A stretch of DNA of 64,000 nucleotides, taken from assembly GCF_018991925.1 (NCBI RefSeq), contig NW_024722158.1, positions 6,221,086 through 6,285,085 of the forward strand, given 5' to 3'. The position numbers and the translations under genes are program-made. This stretch comes from Homarus americanus (lineage: Eukaryota; Arthropoda; Malacostraca; Decapoda; Nephropidae). The notes beneath the pieces are model-generated. The model was given only the letters and a program-made list of their open reading frames with translations, had not been told where the DNA came from and did not search any database. Shown here piece after piece: positions 12,311 through 24,770 of this stretch (position 1 is its first letter; the number at the start of each line of letters is the position of its first letter).

Positions 12311-12640
12311 TACACATCATTTTTATCAACCCTGTAAAAACATATGTATCTTTTTCACTCACCCTGTAGAGACCTAATTACTGGACGTCACAACAAAACA
12401 CACCACTCTCTATCTCCGTTACAATTATCCGTGATTCTAATTGGCTGAAATATTGTGTTAGAAATGAAGGATTGTCGCGTCTGGGTCAATTGGGAGGACG
12501 GCCGCGAACATAATTTTATTTACATCACACCCGTGGGAGTTGTAGCGTCGACACAAAGGAAGGAAAATGGTGGCAGTGAAAACTAATCTTAATGCCGAGA
12601 TTAATACTGAACATGTCCAGTATATATTAGAGGAGATAAA

Positions 12641-12823
<183 letters not shown>

Positions 12824-12943
12824 TACCTTTGAACCACTTAATTACACATTGGAAAGCGGAGTATGTTGTTTTTCCTTTAAAATGAATGTATTTGGATGTT
12901 GAAGACTGCCATCGTTGATATAATGTTGGGAGGCGAAAGATTG

Positions 12944-12946
<3 letters not shown>

Positions 12947-12988
<42 letters not shown>
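12947..12988. repeat. (GA)n microsatellite
   Basis: About 20 GA units. Confidence 0.98.
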
Positions 12989-13583
<595 letters not shown>

Positions 13584-14027
13584 GCCTTAATCCACTATGT
13601 ATATATACACATAAATTCACCTACACGACAATTAAATAGAAATGTGACACAACGAAAGCTCTCCCCCGCTTGAAACATATTACCACCACCAGCAGTAGTC
13701 AGCAGCAGTAGTCACCAGTACAGTAAAGTTTTCACCCAGAGAGGCGTGAATTTACCAGGTCGGGTCCCTCCCCCTCCCGCGCTATTAATAGATTAATATT
13801 GTACCCAGGGTGATAGAGCTTCGTCCATTGTTTTTTGGTTGTGAGGCAGGACAGTGGGAGAGCCAAGCCATCTGCATGTACCAACTGTCTTTTATGTTTC
13901 ATCCTTTTTTACTGAATATTTTTTAAACCGAGTGGTGATGACGAAGCAAATTCCTGTTACGTTTTTAGTTAAATGGACACTAATGTGTTTTTCATGTTAG
14001 CTCTCTATCTCTGTTTCACACATACGC

Positions 14028-14029
<2 letters not shown>

Positions 14030-14084
<55 letters not shown>
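14030..14084. repeat. (CA)n microsatellite
   Basis: About 27 CA units. Confidence 0.98.
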
Positions 14085-14086
<2 letters not shown>

Positions 14087-14116
14087 AATACATTATGTGT
14101 CAGGTTTTATACAGAA

Positions 14117-14196
14117 CATACATACATACATACATACATACATACATACATACACATACATACATACATACATACATACATACATACATACATACA
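14117..14196. repeat. (CATA)n tetranucleotide
   Basis: About 20 CATA units with one CA step. Confidence 0.97.
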
Positions 14197-14407
14197 GTAG
14201 CTCACGTGACAGAGTTTATTCACTTTCGGACTTAAGTTTAGTTTCTCCTATAATATAACTATCAAGACTTACGAATAGATATCAATTATTATCATTATTA
14301 TACGAGTGACAATTATACAAATTATTTTCATTTATGTTATTATAGTTAGTATTATCATCATCGACTGAATACACTTAAGACGAGTCAGGTAATTATTGGC
14401 TAAGTAC

Positions 14408-14523
14408 AACAGGTGAGCACAACAGGTAAGTCACAGAAATGAGTCATAAACGAGAGAGTCAGTGAGTCAGTCAGAATACAAATGAGTCACAATCACAGGT
14501 GAGTCATAACAGGTAAATCACAG
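14408..14523 (+). repeat. Degenerate CAGGTRAGTCA cluster with four TGAGTCA sites
   Basis: TGAGTCA occurs at 14440, 14463, 14483 and 14500, interleaved with ACAGGTAAGTCACA and CAGGTGAGTCATAA. TGAGTCA is the AP-1 consensus (established). Whether it binds anything here is unknown. Confidence 0.6.
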
Positions 14524-14678
14524 TATAAGATATAAGTCAACTACAACGGGATTTCATTATATATAAAAAACAATATAATACCCGATAGTTCTAATAATGC
14601 TTTATAATAATTGAGACCTTCCGTGCCACGCCAGACTACATAAGCTTATAATTATCAATATCCTAATGAAAACAAAAG

Positions 14679-14788
<110 letters not shown>

Positions 14789-15074
14789 CATTCCATTGTG
14801 TCATCAGTGATAGTTCCATGGATGAGAGAGATTAGTTACTTTCTTTTTTTAATTATTTGGTGATTAGTGTATGTGCTAATGACCTTACATAAAGTACAGT
14901 AATGTATTATAACCAAGGTATGACAGTAATTACAGATCTAACCTGGCAGAACACTTGGACCAATTCTGGATATTGCACCCAAATTTCATGAAAGGTCTCC
15001 AGCAATAATTCCTCGAGACCAAAGCTCTCTCTCTCTCATACATATACTCTTATAGCATCCGGTTCTACGTTCAC

Positions 15075-15114
<40 letters not shown>

Positions 15115-15134
15115 ACGAAAGAAAGAAAGAAAGA
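15075..15134. repeat. (AAAG)n tetranucleotide
   Basis: About 15 AAAG units with one ACG change near 15116. Confidence 0.97.
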
Positions 15135-15288
15135 GACACTCATAAATTCACATCATTACAACCCAGAATAATAGACTCTTTAGTTACGTGTCCCTTTACC
15201 GAGGTCTAGTCGCTGCCCTCCGCTCTCAATCTTCGTGTGCAACTTTCATCTTAATTACCGTGTGGCGTTGTTGGAGGGTTCTGTAGTG

Positions 15289-15292
<4 letters not shown>

Positions 15293-15361
<69 letters not shown>
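15293..15361. repeat. (GA)n microsatellite
   Basis: About 34 GA units. Confidence 0.98.
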
Positions 15362-15364
<3 letters not shown>

Positions 15365-15487
15365 GGGAGTAACTTACGGTAGAGATGTGAAAAAAGAGGG
15401 GTTTGTATAATGGTGGTAAGGGAGAGAATGTCTGTCTGTCTGTCTCTCTTCTGGCCTTCCCTCTCTCTCTTTCTCTCTCTCTCTCTA

Positions 15488-16058
15488 CACTACCAGTCTC
15501 TTCACCGTGTTGTAGTGTTGACTGTTAGACCGGCAGTGTTGACAGATCAGGGACTCGTCTTAAGAGGATCAGGAGGTAAGCAAGGGGGAGCTCAGCTAGG
15601 ATACCTTTGTGTAGGAATCTCTGGACTTTGGGATGGCTTTAGTATACCCCGCCAGGATGCTGTTGTTGTAGGGCGTGAGGAAAGGGTCGTCTCTAACTAG
15701 GGGTCTCCAACTAGGGTGCTGAGGGTGAGAGACGCATTTTAACACGAAAACATAAATAAAACACAACTTGTCTCGCAAAATGGTAAAAAAAATAATAATT
15801 AATGAAAAAAATCAACCCAAATGGATATAACCTAACCTAACCAAACCTAACCAAAATACTAATATATATAATAATATAAGATCTAATGGAAAAAAATGGT
15901 CTTTAGGATAAATTTACCGATATCTGAGAGGACCTGTCTGCTTTGACGTGACTCTCAGCTCCAGGAAACCCGTTGCTGAGAGAGAGAGAGCCAGCCTCGG
16001 GTGTGCGGGTACTGTGATGTTGTGAGAGACGCGGACAGGTCTTTGAGGAGAAGCACAG
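15488..16058. other. Inter-repeat sequence, no gene seen
   Basis: Moderately GC-rich near 15520-15720, with one AGGAG|GTAAGC donor-like site near 15570. No matching acceptor or credible frame was found. A short CCTAA block lies at 15828-15853. Confidence 0.5.
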
Positions 16059-16307
16059 TGAGGAAGGGAGGGAGGGAAGGAGGGAGGTAGAGGAAGTACT
16101 TGTAAATGCTCCGAAAGAAAGAAAGCAGAGGAAATAAGCCTGGACACATGGCATCCCATTCCAGCCTCCTACTGTACACTCCTTGTCCCATGTCTCTCCT
16201 AGACTGCCTCAGGTGTTCCTTATTCCCTTCATCTACAGCCTACACCGTCAACAGAGTCAGCTGTGACGCCCCAACAAGCTCGACCATTGTGCCGGGAGAC
16301 GTATTAT

Positions 16308-16625
16308 ATGTAGAGGGGGAAGAAGGAGGGAGGGAGGAGAGGGAAGGAGGGTGGGAAGGGGGAAGGGGGGATGATGGAAGTAGGGAAGAGGGAATCAGGG
16401 GGGGAACGAGGGAGGGGATCAGGGGAGGAAGGGTGGAGGGAAGGAGGGAGGGGAGAGGAAAGGAGGGAGGGAAAGGACGTGATCAAGGAGGGAAGGGAAG
16501 GGAGAGGCAAGAAGGGAAGGGAAGGGAAGGGAAAGGAAAAAGGGACGGGAGAGGAAAGGAGGGAGGGAAAGGAAGGGATCAGGGAGAGAAGGAGAGAGGG
16601 AAGGGAGGGAAGAAAGAAGGCAATC
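16308..16625 (+). repeat. Polypurine tract (GGGAGGAAG-like)
   Basis: About 320 bp of nearly pure A/G on the plus strand. It supplies most of a 287-residue Gly/Arg/Glu frame, which is compositional. Confidence 0.9.
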
Positions 16626-16723
16626 AGGTAAAAACAACAAGAACTCAGCTATCAATTATGTCACAGCAGAAAGAAGTAAATTACCTTAACTGTTGTTTAT
16701 TGTCTGTGGTTAATGCAAGACCT

Positions 16724-16930
16724 CCTCGTGTTGTGGTAGAGGAAAATAAGTTTTTTCCTCGTGTTGTGGTAGAGGAAAATAAGTTTTTTCCTCGTGTTGT
16801 GGTAGAGGAAAATAAGTTTTTTCCTCGTGTTGTGGTAGAGGAAAATAAGCTTTTTCCTCGTGTTGTGGTAGAGGAAAATAAGTTTTTTCCTCGTGTTGTG
16901 GTAGAGGGAAGTAATTTTTCCCCTCGTACT
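16724..16930 (+). repeat. 33-bp minisatellite (CCTCGTGTTGTGGTAGAGGA)
   Basis: Six and a fraction units, nearly identical until the last. The period is a multiple of three, so several frames stay open and read as 11-residue repeats (for example [11 protein letters not shown]). That is expected of any stop-free 33-bp unit. Confidence 0.95.
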
Positions 16931-17168
16931 GTCTTGAGAAATACACAAAATACCAGGAAAGTGTTTTAGAGGGATTTAAATATCTTCTTAATTATATCCA
17001 GGAAGGGATTAGGAGATCACTGAGCTTCTGAGAAAGGGATTACTAAACCACTGTACACCTGACAGCTTTAACACGTGGATTACAGGTATGTCCATAAATG
17101 AGTACAGGTGTGACTCTTTGATTATCATGTTAAGGGGAGCAGAGGAGCGATTGAAGTTAGTAAATTGA

Positions 17169-17332
17169 TTCTCTCTCTCCCTCTCTTTACTTTCTCACTT
17201 TATCTCTCTCTCTCTCTCTATTTAACTCCTTTCTCTCTCCCTCCCCCCATTCTCTCTCTCCTCCACCTTCTCCTTCTCTCTCTCTCTCTTTCTCTTTCCC
17301 TCCCTCACCCTCTCTCTCTCTCTCTCTCTTCT
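17169..17332. repeat. CT-rich pyrimidine tract
   Basis: CTCTCT with CCC and TTT interruptions. Confidence 0.93.
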
Positions 17333-17489
17333 AAGGTAACTAGGCTAGCGGCTGTCTTGTATGCTCCTCAGGTATTTGAGGGCTAACGAACGTCCAGGTG
17401 TGCTATGATATAATGGATTTGGTCACCTGTCTCGGTTATCCAGGTGAGTAGGACTGCCATTCTGTGTTGTGTTGCGCTGAGTAGGACTT

Positions 17490-17595
17490 GGAGGAATGTT
17501 TTGTGTTGAGGAATAACTTGACGTCTTGGTTGTGTTGTGACGTGTTGTGTTGAGGAATAACTTGAAGCCTTGGTTGTGTTGTGTTGTGTTGAGAA
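17490..17595 (+). repeat. GTTGAGGAATAACTTGA repeat
   Basis: Two copies of about 50 bp ending in GGTTGTGTTGTG, separated and flanked by TGTGTTG words. Confidence 0.8.
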
Positions 17596-17822
17596 TTACC
17601 TTAAAAAGAGACAGACAGACAGGCAGACAGACAGAACCATAACAATCTTTATAAGTGCTCAGGAATTAGAATTAGGAAACTATTGCCTCCCCAAAACTAG
17701 AACACGAGAGGCCTTAGTTCCTCCCTTACGGCACAACAATATAGAATTCACCGTCAAAGGACAAAGGTGAAAGAGAAAAATGAACACTCGGCTGATAAAA
17801 AAAAACGAAATTAGGCATAAGA

Positions 17823-17925
17823 CGTGGCGTGGCGTGGCGTGGCGTGGCGTGGCGTGGCGTGGCGTGGCGTTGCTTGGCGAGGCGTGACGTGGCTTGGCTT
17901 GGCTTGACGTGGCTGGGGTAGCAGA
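17823..17925 (+). repeat. (GTGGC)n pentanucleotide decaying into TTGGC
   Basis: Ten GTGGC units, then GCTTGGCGAGGCGTGACGTGGCTTGG. Confidence 0.93.
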
Positions 17926-18330
17926 CACACGAGTCACGCCTGTACTGAACACGAAGATTAAAGACCGCAGGAAAACACCACGACACAGGTCTAACGTCTG
18001 AGTGGGTGAATTTACTCTCACTAACCAAAAAATAAAAAATAAACAAATAAAAAATATCCCTTCACGCAACAAAATCAAAATGATTACGATTACAGATACC
18101 AAACAAATGCACAGACTACACAACCAGGAGTTAATATAGGTAGATTCTAGATACAGTGTCGTGGTAGTACTTATAGTAGAGGTGGGGGAAGCACTACAAG
18201 TCACCACAGTCATCAAACAGAGACTATGAAGCACCAAATATGCATACCAACGCTCACTCAGTGCTCGCGTCTCTTCTCTGCATTTACACAAGCTGGATTG
18301 GTGTAGTTTGTCTGTGATAATGGAGAGAAA

Positions 18331-18331
<1 letters not shown>

Positions 18332-18392
<61 letters not shown>
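18332..18392. repeat. (GT)n microsatellite
   Basis: About 30 GT units. A short (GA)n and a GGAGGA purine tract follow at 18430-18565. Confidence 0.97.
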
Positions 18393-18395
<3 letters not shown>

Positions 18396-18777
18396 ACATC
18401 CTATTTCACTGCAGAGTTAAGGTAAACGTGGAGAGAGAGAGAGAGAGAGAGAGACTCTGGAACATGTTAAGGAGGAAGGAGGAGGGCGAAGAGGAGGGGA
18501 GGAGGAAGAGAGGGGAAGGTGGGGAGAGGAGCAAGAGGAGGAAGAGGAGGAGGAGAAGGAGGGAGGTGGTGTGTATCCTGCCTTTGTTTACATCATGAAA
18601 GAGGACGTGTATATCACTCTGACGATGAACAACAGCTGACGAAGGCCCGGAAGGTTGTCAGGGTTCCCTCACCAACGGCTTTATTTATCCCGCGTGCTTC
18701 AACATACCAAACTACTAAGTGTAAGTTAAATAGCCTTGTGTCTATTAGTTGGTAAATAAATAGGTGAAATAGTGGAG

Positions 18778-18853
18778 CTACTACTACTACTACTATTCCT
18801 ACTACTATTACTACTACCACTACTACGAACAACTACTAATACTACTACTAATA
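18778..18853. repeat. (CTA)n trinucleotide
   Basis: CTA units with CCT, TTA, CCA and CGA variants. Confidence 0.93.
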
Positions 18854-19550
18854 ACAATAAAAAAAAACTAAAAAATAATAATAGCCAAAAAATAAATTAA
18901 ATCAGTGATGAAAGAAGGACATTTAAAACAGAGACCAGAACCGCGGGTGACTTGGTTCTGTCTCTTCCAATATTACATCCTGTGGTCTGTCTCCCAACTC
19001 GCCCGCCAGCCATGTTCTTGTTGACGTTGCCACAAAGGCCATTAAGAGCATATTGTACCGCAAACTGGATGGAGAAACTTCCTTTATTGTATCCCCTAAA
19101 AATTGATGAAAGATAATTTACAGTAGTTTTAATGCATTGAGAGTTTTAGTAGTGTAAGCGCCCCGTTCATGTGGGTTGGGTTAGGTTAGGTTAGGTTAGG
19201 TTAGGGTGCTGTTTATAAAAATCCTACGGCATTTTTAGTACTAAACTCATTAAGGATCGTAAGTTAACTTTTTCTCTTAACTGGAGATAAAGAAATGTAT
19301 ATAACTGCCGAACTTAAATAACCGAGACTCGACCTTAACTACATTCACTTAACACCAGGGGCCTAATCATCACCTGATCTTATTAACACTACAGGTTAAA
19401 TTGGGTTGTTAGCTAGTTATACCTTAATTAATATGTAAACATGGATGACTCCTGACTATAGCGGAATAGAGTTATTTTTATTAGTGCATTAAAAAAATAT
19501 ATAATACATATTTACATTCATCTCAAGTAACAAGGTCGTATCCTAATTGT

Positions 19551-19551
<1 letters not shown>
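18854..19551. other. Inter-repeat sequence, no gene seen
   Basis: A (GGTTA)5 block sits at about 19170-19206. The remainder is AT-rich unique-looking DNA. Confidence 0.55.
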
Positions 19552-19585
<34 letters not shown>

Positions 19586-19595
19586 ATAAAAACAA

Positions 19596-19705
19596 CCTAC
19601 CTACCTACCTACCTCCAATACCTACCAATACCTACCTACCTACCTACCTACCTACCTACCAATACCTACCTACCTACCTACCTACCTACCTACCTACCTG
19701 CCTAC
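19596..19705. repeat. (CTAC)n tetranucleotide
   Basis: Runs of CTAC broken by CAATAC steps, preceded by (CT)n at 19552-19581. Confidence 0.96.
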
Positions 19706-19737
19706 ACAGCCGCTCATATATGCCTTAGTAAAGATGT

Positions 19738-20048
19738 ACCACCCGACGTTCCTCTCCCTACGACCTATTGCTGTTCCCTCTCCTACGACTTACTGCTGTT
19801 CCTGTCCCTACTTACTGATGTTCCCTCTCCCTACGACTTACTGTTGTTCCCTCTCCCTACGACCTACTTTTGTTCCCTCTCCCCGACTTACTGATGTTCC
19901 CTCTCCCTACGACTACTACTGTTCTCTCTCCCTACGACCTACTGCCTTCTCTCTCCCTACGACCTACTGCTGTTCCCTCCCCGACCTACTGCTGTTCTCT
20001 CTCCCTACGACCTACTGCTGTTCCCTCTCCCTACGACCTACTGCTATA
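19738..20048 (+). repeat. 26-bp minisatellite (CTCTCCCTACGACCTACTGC)
   Basis: About 12 units of GTTCCCTCTCCCTACGACCT plus ACTGCT, with truncated and internally deleted members. Confidence 0.94.
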
Positions 20049-20080
20049 CTGATATCCTATGAGTGGAGCATTAATGGTGG

Positions 20081-20205
20081 CAGGTAAACTAAATCATTAA
20101 AACAGGTAAAATTAGATCATTAAAGCAGGTAAACTAGATCATTAAAGCAGGTAAACTAGATCATTAAAGCAGGTAAACTAGATCATTAAAGCAGGTAAAC
20201 TAGAG
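20081..20205 (+). repeat. 22-bp minisatellite (CAGGTAAACTAGATCATTAA)
   Basis: Five to six units. Each contains CAGGTAAA, which resembles a metazoan 5' splice site on the plus strand. Confidence 0.95.
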
Positions 20206-20397
20206 GACAAAAAGGAATGTATAATCTTATGGAGAGTAACTCATTTAGATGCAGATTACCTCCCTAGTTCCTCGGCCACAGAAACTCTCCCTAGTATTCT
20301 TATTACCGTCACTTAACCTCCTTGTTAATGGCCGACTAGGTAGTTACATTGTACTCTACACTCCCTTAATTGCCTCTACCGTAACAGGGACACAGCC

Positions 20398-20585
20398 TTG
20401 AGTATGATGATTTAAACCCCTTGAGTATGATTATTTAACCCATTGAGTACGCTCATTTAAAACACCTTAACAACACAATTTAAACATTTGAGTACAATGT
20501 CTTAATCCCCAGAGTACAATAATTTAGCCTACACAGATTTAACCCCGAGTACAATACCGTAATCCAACCATTACCTTGAGTACAT
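20398..20585 (-). repeat. 22-bp GGTTAAATC minisatellite family, locus 2
   Basis: Degenerate units TTGAGTATGATGATTTAAAC/CCC. The minus strand reads GGGTTAAATCATNCTCAA, matching loci 1, 3 and 4. Confidence 0.75.
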
Positions 20586-20839
20586 TCTCATTGCATATAA
20601 GAGCCACATTGAAACAATCAAGGTGGATCAAGACCTAATGCCCAATTGTGATAATGTACCTGTCCATTAACCTTCTTCCCTTTCTCCCTTCTCCTTTATC
20701 TCACTCTTCTTATTTCCCTCTTTCTTTGTGTTCTCTCCACTCACTCCTTTCACATTAAACATCAAGCGAAAGTAGTCACAGTGAAAGGACTAATTCAGCT
20801 AATTAAAATTGATAATAGAATGATGTCATTTACCTGTAA

Positions 20840-21180
20840 GAAGAAGACGAGGGAGGAGGAAGAGGAGAAGAAAGAAAGAGGAAGAAGAATAAAGAAGAGG
20901 AAGACGGAGAAGAATAGAAAAAAATAGGTGAATGAAGAAGAATAGAGGAAGAAAAAAATGAGAGGAAGAAGAACAACAACAACAAATACAACAGTAACAA
21001 CAACATCAACAGCAACAAGAAAGAAGAAGAAAAAATAAAGAAGAAGAAGAAAGAATAAAGAACAAGAGGAAAGGAAGTAGAAGTATAAAGGAAGGAAGGA
21101 GAAGGATAATGAAAGAAGGAATTGACCAAGAAGATGAAAAGTAAGCAAGCAGGGGAAGGTTAAGTGAGAAGGGTGGAAGA
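20840..21180 (+). repeat. Purine-rich AGAAGA tract
   Basis: AAGAAGAAGA, AACAACAAC and GGAAGGA words dominate the plus strand. The minus-strand Ser/Leu/Phe frames are artefacts. Confidence 0.85.
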
Positions 21181-21357
21181 TAGGGTGGAAGCGAAGAAGA
21201 ATAAGAAGAATAAGTGAAGGGGAATAAAGTGGAGATGAGAAAGGTAACAGGTGGAAGATAGGAGGAAAGAAAGAGAGAGAGAATGGTAAGGAAAGACAAA
21301 AGAGGAGAGGGAGGAGGAGGGGAGACGAAGAGGATGTTGTAAAAAGAGGAGAGGAGA

Positions 21358-21442
21358 GAGGAGGAGGAGGAGGAGGAGGAGGAGGAGGAGGAGGAGGAGG
21401 AGGAGGGAGGAGGAGGAGGAGGAGGAGGAGGAGGAGGAGGAG
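21358..21442. repeat. (GAG)n trinucleotide
   Basis: About 28 GGA units with one GGGAGG slip. Confidence 0.97.
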
Positions 21443-21518
21443 ATGTAGGGGCGGATATAAATCAGGTAAACAGCTGCCGTCATTCTGAGATTAATTTTAG
21501 GTTATTGGATCCTTCCCC

Positions 21519-22371
21519 AGGTGCCAGGTACTACAGGTGCACCAGGTACTACAGGTCACCAGGTACTACAGGCACCAGGTAATACAGGTACACCAGGTAA
21601 TACAGGTACACCAGGTAATACAGGTACACAGGAATACAGTACACCAGGTAATACAGGTACACCAGGTAATACAGGTACACCAGGTAATACAGGTACACCA
21701 GGTAATACAGGCACCAGGTAAGGTACACCAGGTAATACAGGTACCAGGTAATACAGGTACACCAGGTTACAGGACAAGTAATCAGTCACAGGTAATACAG
21801 GTACAAAAATACAGTCACCAGGTAATACAGGTACACCAGGTAATACAGGCACCAGGTTCAGGTCACCAGGTAATACAGGTACACAGGTAACAGGAACCAG
21901 GTAATACAGGTCACCAGGAATACAGTCACCAGGTAATACAGGTACACCAGGTAATACAGCAAAAGGTAATCATACACCAGGTAATACAGACAACCATGTA
22001 ATACAGGTCACCAGGTAATACAGGTACACCAGGTAATACAGGTACACCAGGTAATACAGGTACACCAGGTAATACAGGTGCACCAGGTACTACAGGTACA
22101 CAGGTAATACAGGTACACCAGGTAATACAGGTACACAGGTAATACAGGTACACCAGGTAATACAGGTACACCAGGTAATACAGGTCACCAGGTAAACAGG
22201 TACACCAGGTACTACAGGTACACCAGGTAAGGTACACCAGGTAATACAGCAACGCGTACAGGTACACCAGGTATACAGGTACACCAGGTAATACAGGACA
22301 CCAGGTACTACAGGTACACCAGGTAATACAGGTACACCAGGTAATACAGGTACACCAGGTAATACAGGTAA
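21519..22371 (+). repeat. 18-bp minisatellite (GGTAATACAGGTACACCA)
   Basis: About 850 bp and more than 40 units. Common variants drop two to four bases (CAGGCACCAGG, CAGGTCACCAGG). CAGGT occurs about twice per unit. One frame reads as a collagen-like Gly-X-Y string but is broken repeatedly by non-triplet indels. Confidence 0.96.
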
Positions 22372-22390
22372 AGGAGACAGTGGACGGCAT

Positions 22391-22479
22391 ATAGATAGAT
22401 AGACAGATTGATGGTTAGACAGACAGACAGACAGACAGATAGACAGATAGACAGACCGACAGACACAGACAGACAGACG
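22391..22479 (+). repeat. (CAGA/GATA)n compound microsatellite
   Basis: GATA, then GACA tetramers in mixed order. Confidence 0.95.
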
Positions 22480-22623
22480 TTTATTAAATTCTTCTCACCA
22501 GCTCTCGCAGTACGTGAGCCAGTGCAGGTACAGAAAGGTAAACACAGCCTCGACGAATGAAGTAAAGGCAACAAACAACTCAAGCAAAGACCACTGAGGG
22601 AATGAAAGGAATAGGGGAGAAAA

Positions 22624-22858
22624 AGAGAGAGAGAGAGAGAGAGAGAGAGTTAATCAAAGGAGAAAACGAATAATAAAGCAAAGTGCAAAAAAAAGAGAAG
22701 AAATAAAGACAGAGAACAAACAAGGGAAGAAATAAAAACAGTAAAGTGAACAAAGGAGACACAAGAGAATGAAGAATTAAGGGGGGGGAAGAGACACGAA
22801 TGAAGAGAATACAAAGGCAGAGAGAATAAAGAGAGGGAAGTGAGTGTGGTGTGTGTGG

Positions 22859-22896
<38 letters not shown>

Positions 22897-23030
22897 GGAT
22901 AATGAAGGAAGATATGAAAATAAATGAATGTGTGTAAAGAAGAGGGAGTTGGGAGAAAGATGAAATAAAAAGAAGAGGAGGAAGGAAGGAGAGACAGAGA
23001 CAAACAGACAGACAGACAGAGACAGACAGA
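22624..23030 (+). repeat. Purine-rich stretch with (GA)n and (CAGA)n
   Basis: GA tracts at about 22624-22650 and 22864-22893, AAGAGGAG-rich DNA between, and CAGA units at about 23000-23030. Confidence 0.85.
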
Positions 23031-23034
23031 TTCA

Positions 23035-23178
23035 CATGACACCAACCCCTACATATGACACCATCCCCTTCGTATGACACCAACCCCTTCACAAGACACC
23101 ATCCCCTTCGTATGACACCAACCCCTTCACAAGACACCATCCCCTTCGTATGACACCAACCCCTACATATGACACCAT
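23035..23178. repeat. 19-bp minisatellite (ATGACACCATCCCCTTCGT)
   Basis: About 7.5 units in three flavours: ...CCATCCCCTTCGT, ...CCAACCCCTTCAC and ...CCAACCCCTACAT. Confidence 0.95.
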
Positions 23179-23390
23179 CAGGGATTATGTGTCAAAAAAA
23201 AACTCCAAGCAATAAAAATAACTTCCTTCGATGATAACCACAGCTTTTCTCATCACAGCTAAGAAGGAAGCTATAGTAATAGGGCCGTCAGGAGATGAGA
23301 TACTGTGGTTAAAATTAGCTTTAGCCGTCCACCATAGCATTGAAGCTTGATAGTGGATAATCAAACTTTAACTAGGAAGAGGAGGTGTTT

Positions 23391-23417
23391 CACACACACA
23401 CACACAAACACACACAA

Positions 23418-23456
<39 letters not shown>

Positions 23457-23485
23457 AACACACACACACACAAACACACACTGAA

Positions 23486-23519
<34 letters not shown>

Positions 23520-23533
23520 AACACACACACACA

Positions 23534-23584
<51 letters not shown>

Positions 23585-23585
23585 C
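23391..23585. repeat. (CA)n microsatellite with AAACA interruptions
   Basis: About 190 bp of CA interrupted at least seven times by an extra AA. The next 60 bp is CCACC-rich. Confidence 0.97.
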
Positions 23586-24129
23586 ACCTCCCCACACAGC
23601 ACCACACACCTCCCCCCACCCCCCACCACCCCCCACACACACACACACTCAGCACCTGGGTACACCATTAAACTGTCATCATATTTTCCACTAAGTCATA
23701 CCTGTCATTGCAGCACATTTTACCTCTCTCCAGGATACATTTTCCACAGGGCGTAAATACACAATGAGAATGTGAACAAGTACGTATGTCTGTCTGTACT
23801 TGTTGTCATGGCCTCTTTACTATCGTTTTGCCTCTTCGCATTTATCATAATTTCCCCCCCATCTCTTTTTTTTTTCCTCTTCTCTTTTGTTATGCGTTTT
23901 TTTTTTTGGGGGGTGGGGAGAGAAGAAAGGGGTTGGACGGAAGAGGAAGACGGAGAAGGAGAGGAGGGAAGAGGGGATGGAGAGGGGTCATTACACCGGT
24001 CACCTCGGACGTACTAATGTTATTTATTTACCCAAAAGTCTCCTCTAGTATTATGTTAGTCCCCCCTTGTCGCCTCTCTCAGGTGTTCTCGTGTAGCCAG
24101 TCAGAACAAAACTCCACATTGTGTCTCCT

Positions 24130-24173
24130 ACTCCACTCCACTCCACTCCACTCCACACCACTCCACACCACTC
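24130..24173. repeat. (CCACT)n pentanucleotide
   Basis: Eight units, including two CCACA variants. The 23586-24129 flank is a T-run and purine patchwork without a gene. Confidence 0.93.
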
Positions 24174-24291
24174 TTTTGGGGGTCTCATTTGTTTAATTCT
24201 CCTACGTTTAAAATCCTCTCGTATGACTCGCCCTTGCCTCTTCTCATAATGTATATATATAATTTCTTTCAAGTCTAAAAATACTCGACTA

Positions 24292-24420
24292 ATGCCTTAT
24301 AAGTATGCCTTTTAGTATGCCTTTAAGTATGCCTTATAAGTATGCCTTTTTAATAATACCTTTAAAACATGCCTTATAAGTATGCCTTTTAGTATGCCTT
24401 TAAGTATGCCTTTTGGAGTA
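24292..24420 (+). repeat. AGTATGCCTTAT repeat
   Basis: Eight to nine degenerate units of 12-14 bp (AGTATGCCTTTTA, AAGTATGCCTTATA). Confidence 0.9.
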
Positions 24421-24446
24421 TGATATGATAAATGTTAGATTCGGTA

Positions 24447-24525
24447 TAGGTTAATTTAGGTTAGGTTAGGTTAGGTTAGGTTAGCGTTAGAGTGATTAAA
24501 GTTAAGGTGAAATAAACTCGAGGCT
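24447..24525 (+). repeat. (GGTTA)n block plus decayed core element
   Basis: Five GGTTA units, then TTAGCGTTAGAGTGATTAAA and AAGGTGAAATAAACTCGAGG, a diverged relative of the CAGGTGAAATAA core. Confidence 0.75.
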
Positions 24526-24571
24526 AAATAAGAGTGAACAAACATAAGAAATAAATCGACTGAGAGAATGC

Positions 24572-24770
24572 GATAACAATAACAACAACAACAACAATAA
24601 CAAAAACAACAACAATAATATGAAAAAAACAACAACAAAAACAATATTGCAAACACGAATGAAGACAACAACAACAATAACAACTACAATAACAACAACA
24701 ATAACAACAAAAACAATATTGCAAACACGAATGAAGACAACAACAACAAAACGAAAACAAAGACATATAA
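24572..24770. repeat. (AAC)n-rich tract with a direct duplication
   Basis: AAC/AAT trinucleotides. A stretch reading AAAACAATATTGCAAACACG is duplicated about 75 bp apart (near 24637 and 24711). Confidence 0.88.

Noticed and set aside
16106..16969. 287-residue Gly/Arg/Glu-rich frame, the longest in the window
   Set aside because: It is made of a polypurine tract joined to the 33-bp minisatellite. The only ordinary segment (about 16110-16305) shows no recognisable domain.
17680..18399. 239-residue minus-strand frame with hydrophobic stretches
   Set aside because: It starts in a CA microsatellite and ends through a (GCCAC)n repeat. The middle has no recognisable motif or splice structure.
18590..18740. 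Possible coding exon ending at a GTAAGT donor
   Set aside because: No convincing acceptor upstream, which is purine-tract DNA, and the short frame is not recognisable.
21521..21721. Collagen-like Gly-X-Y frame (GNTGTP repeats)
   Set aside because: The 18-bp unit happens to read as Gly-X-Y in one frame. Indels that are not multiples of three break it repeatedly across the 850-bp array, and no signal peptide or flanking domain exists.
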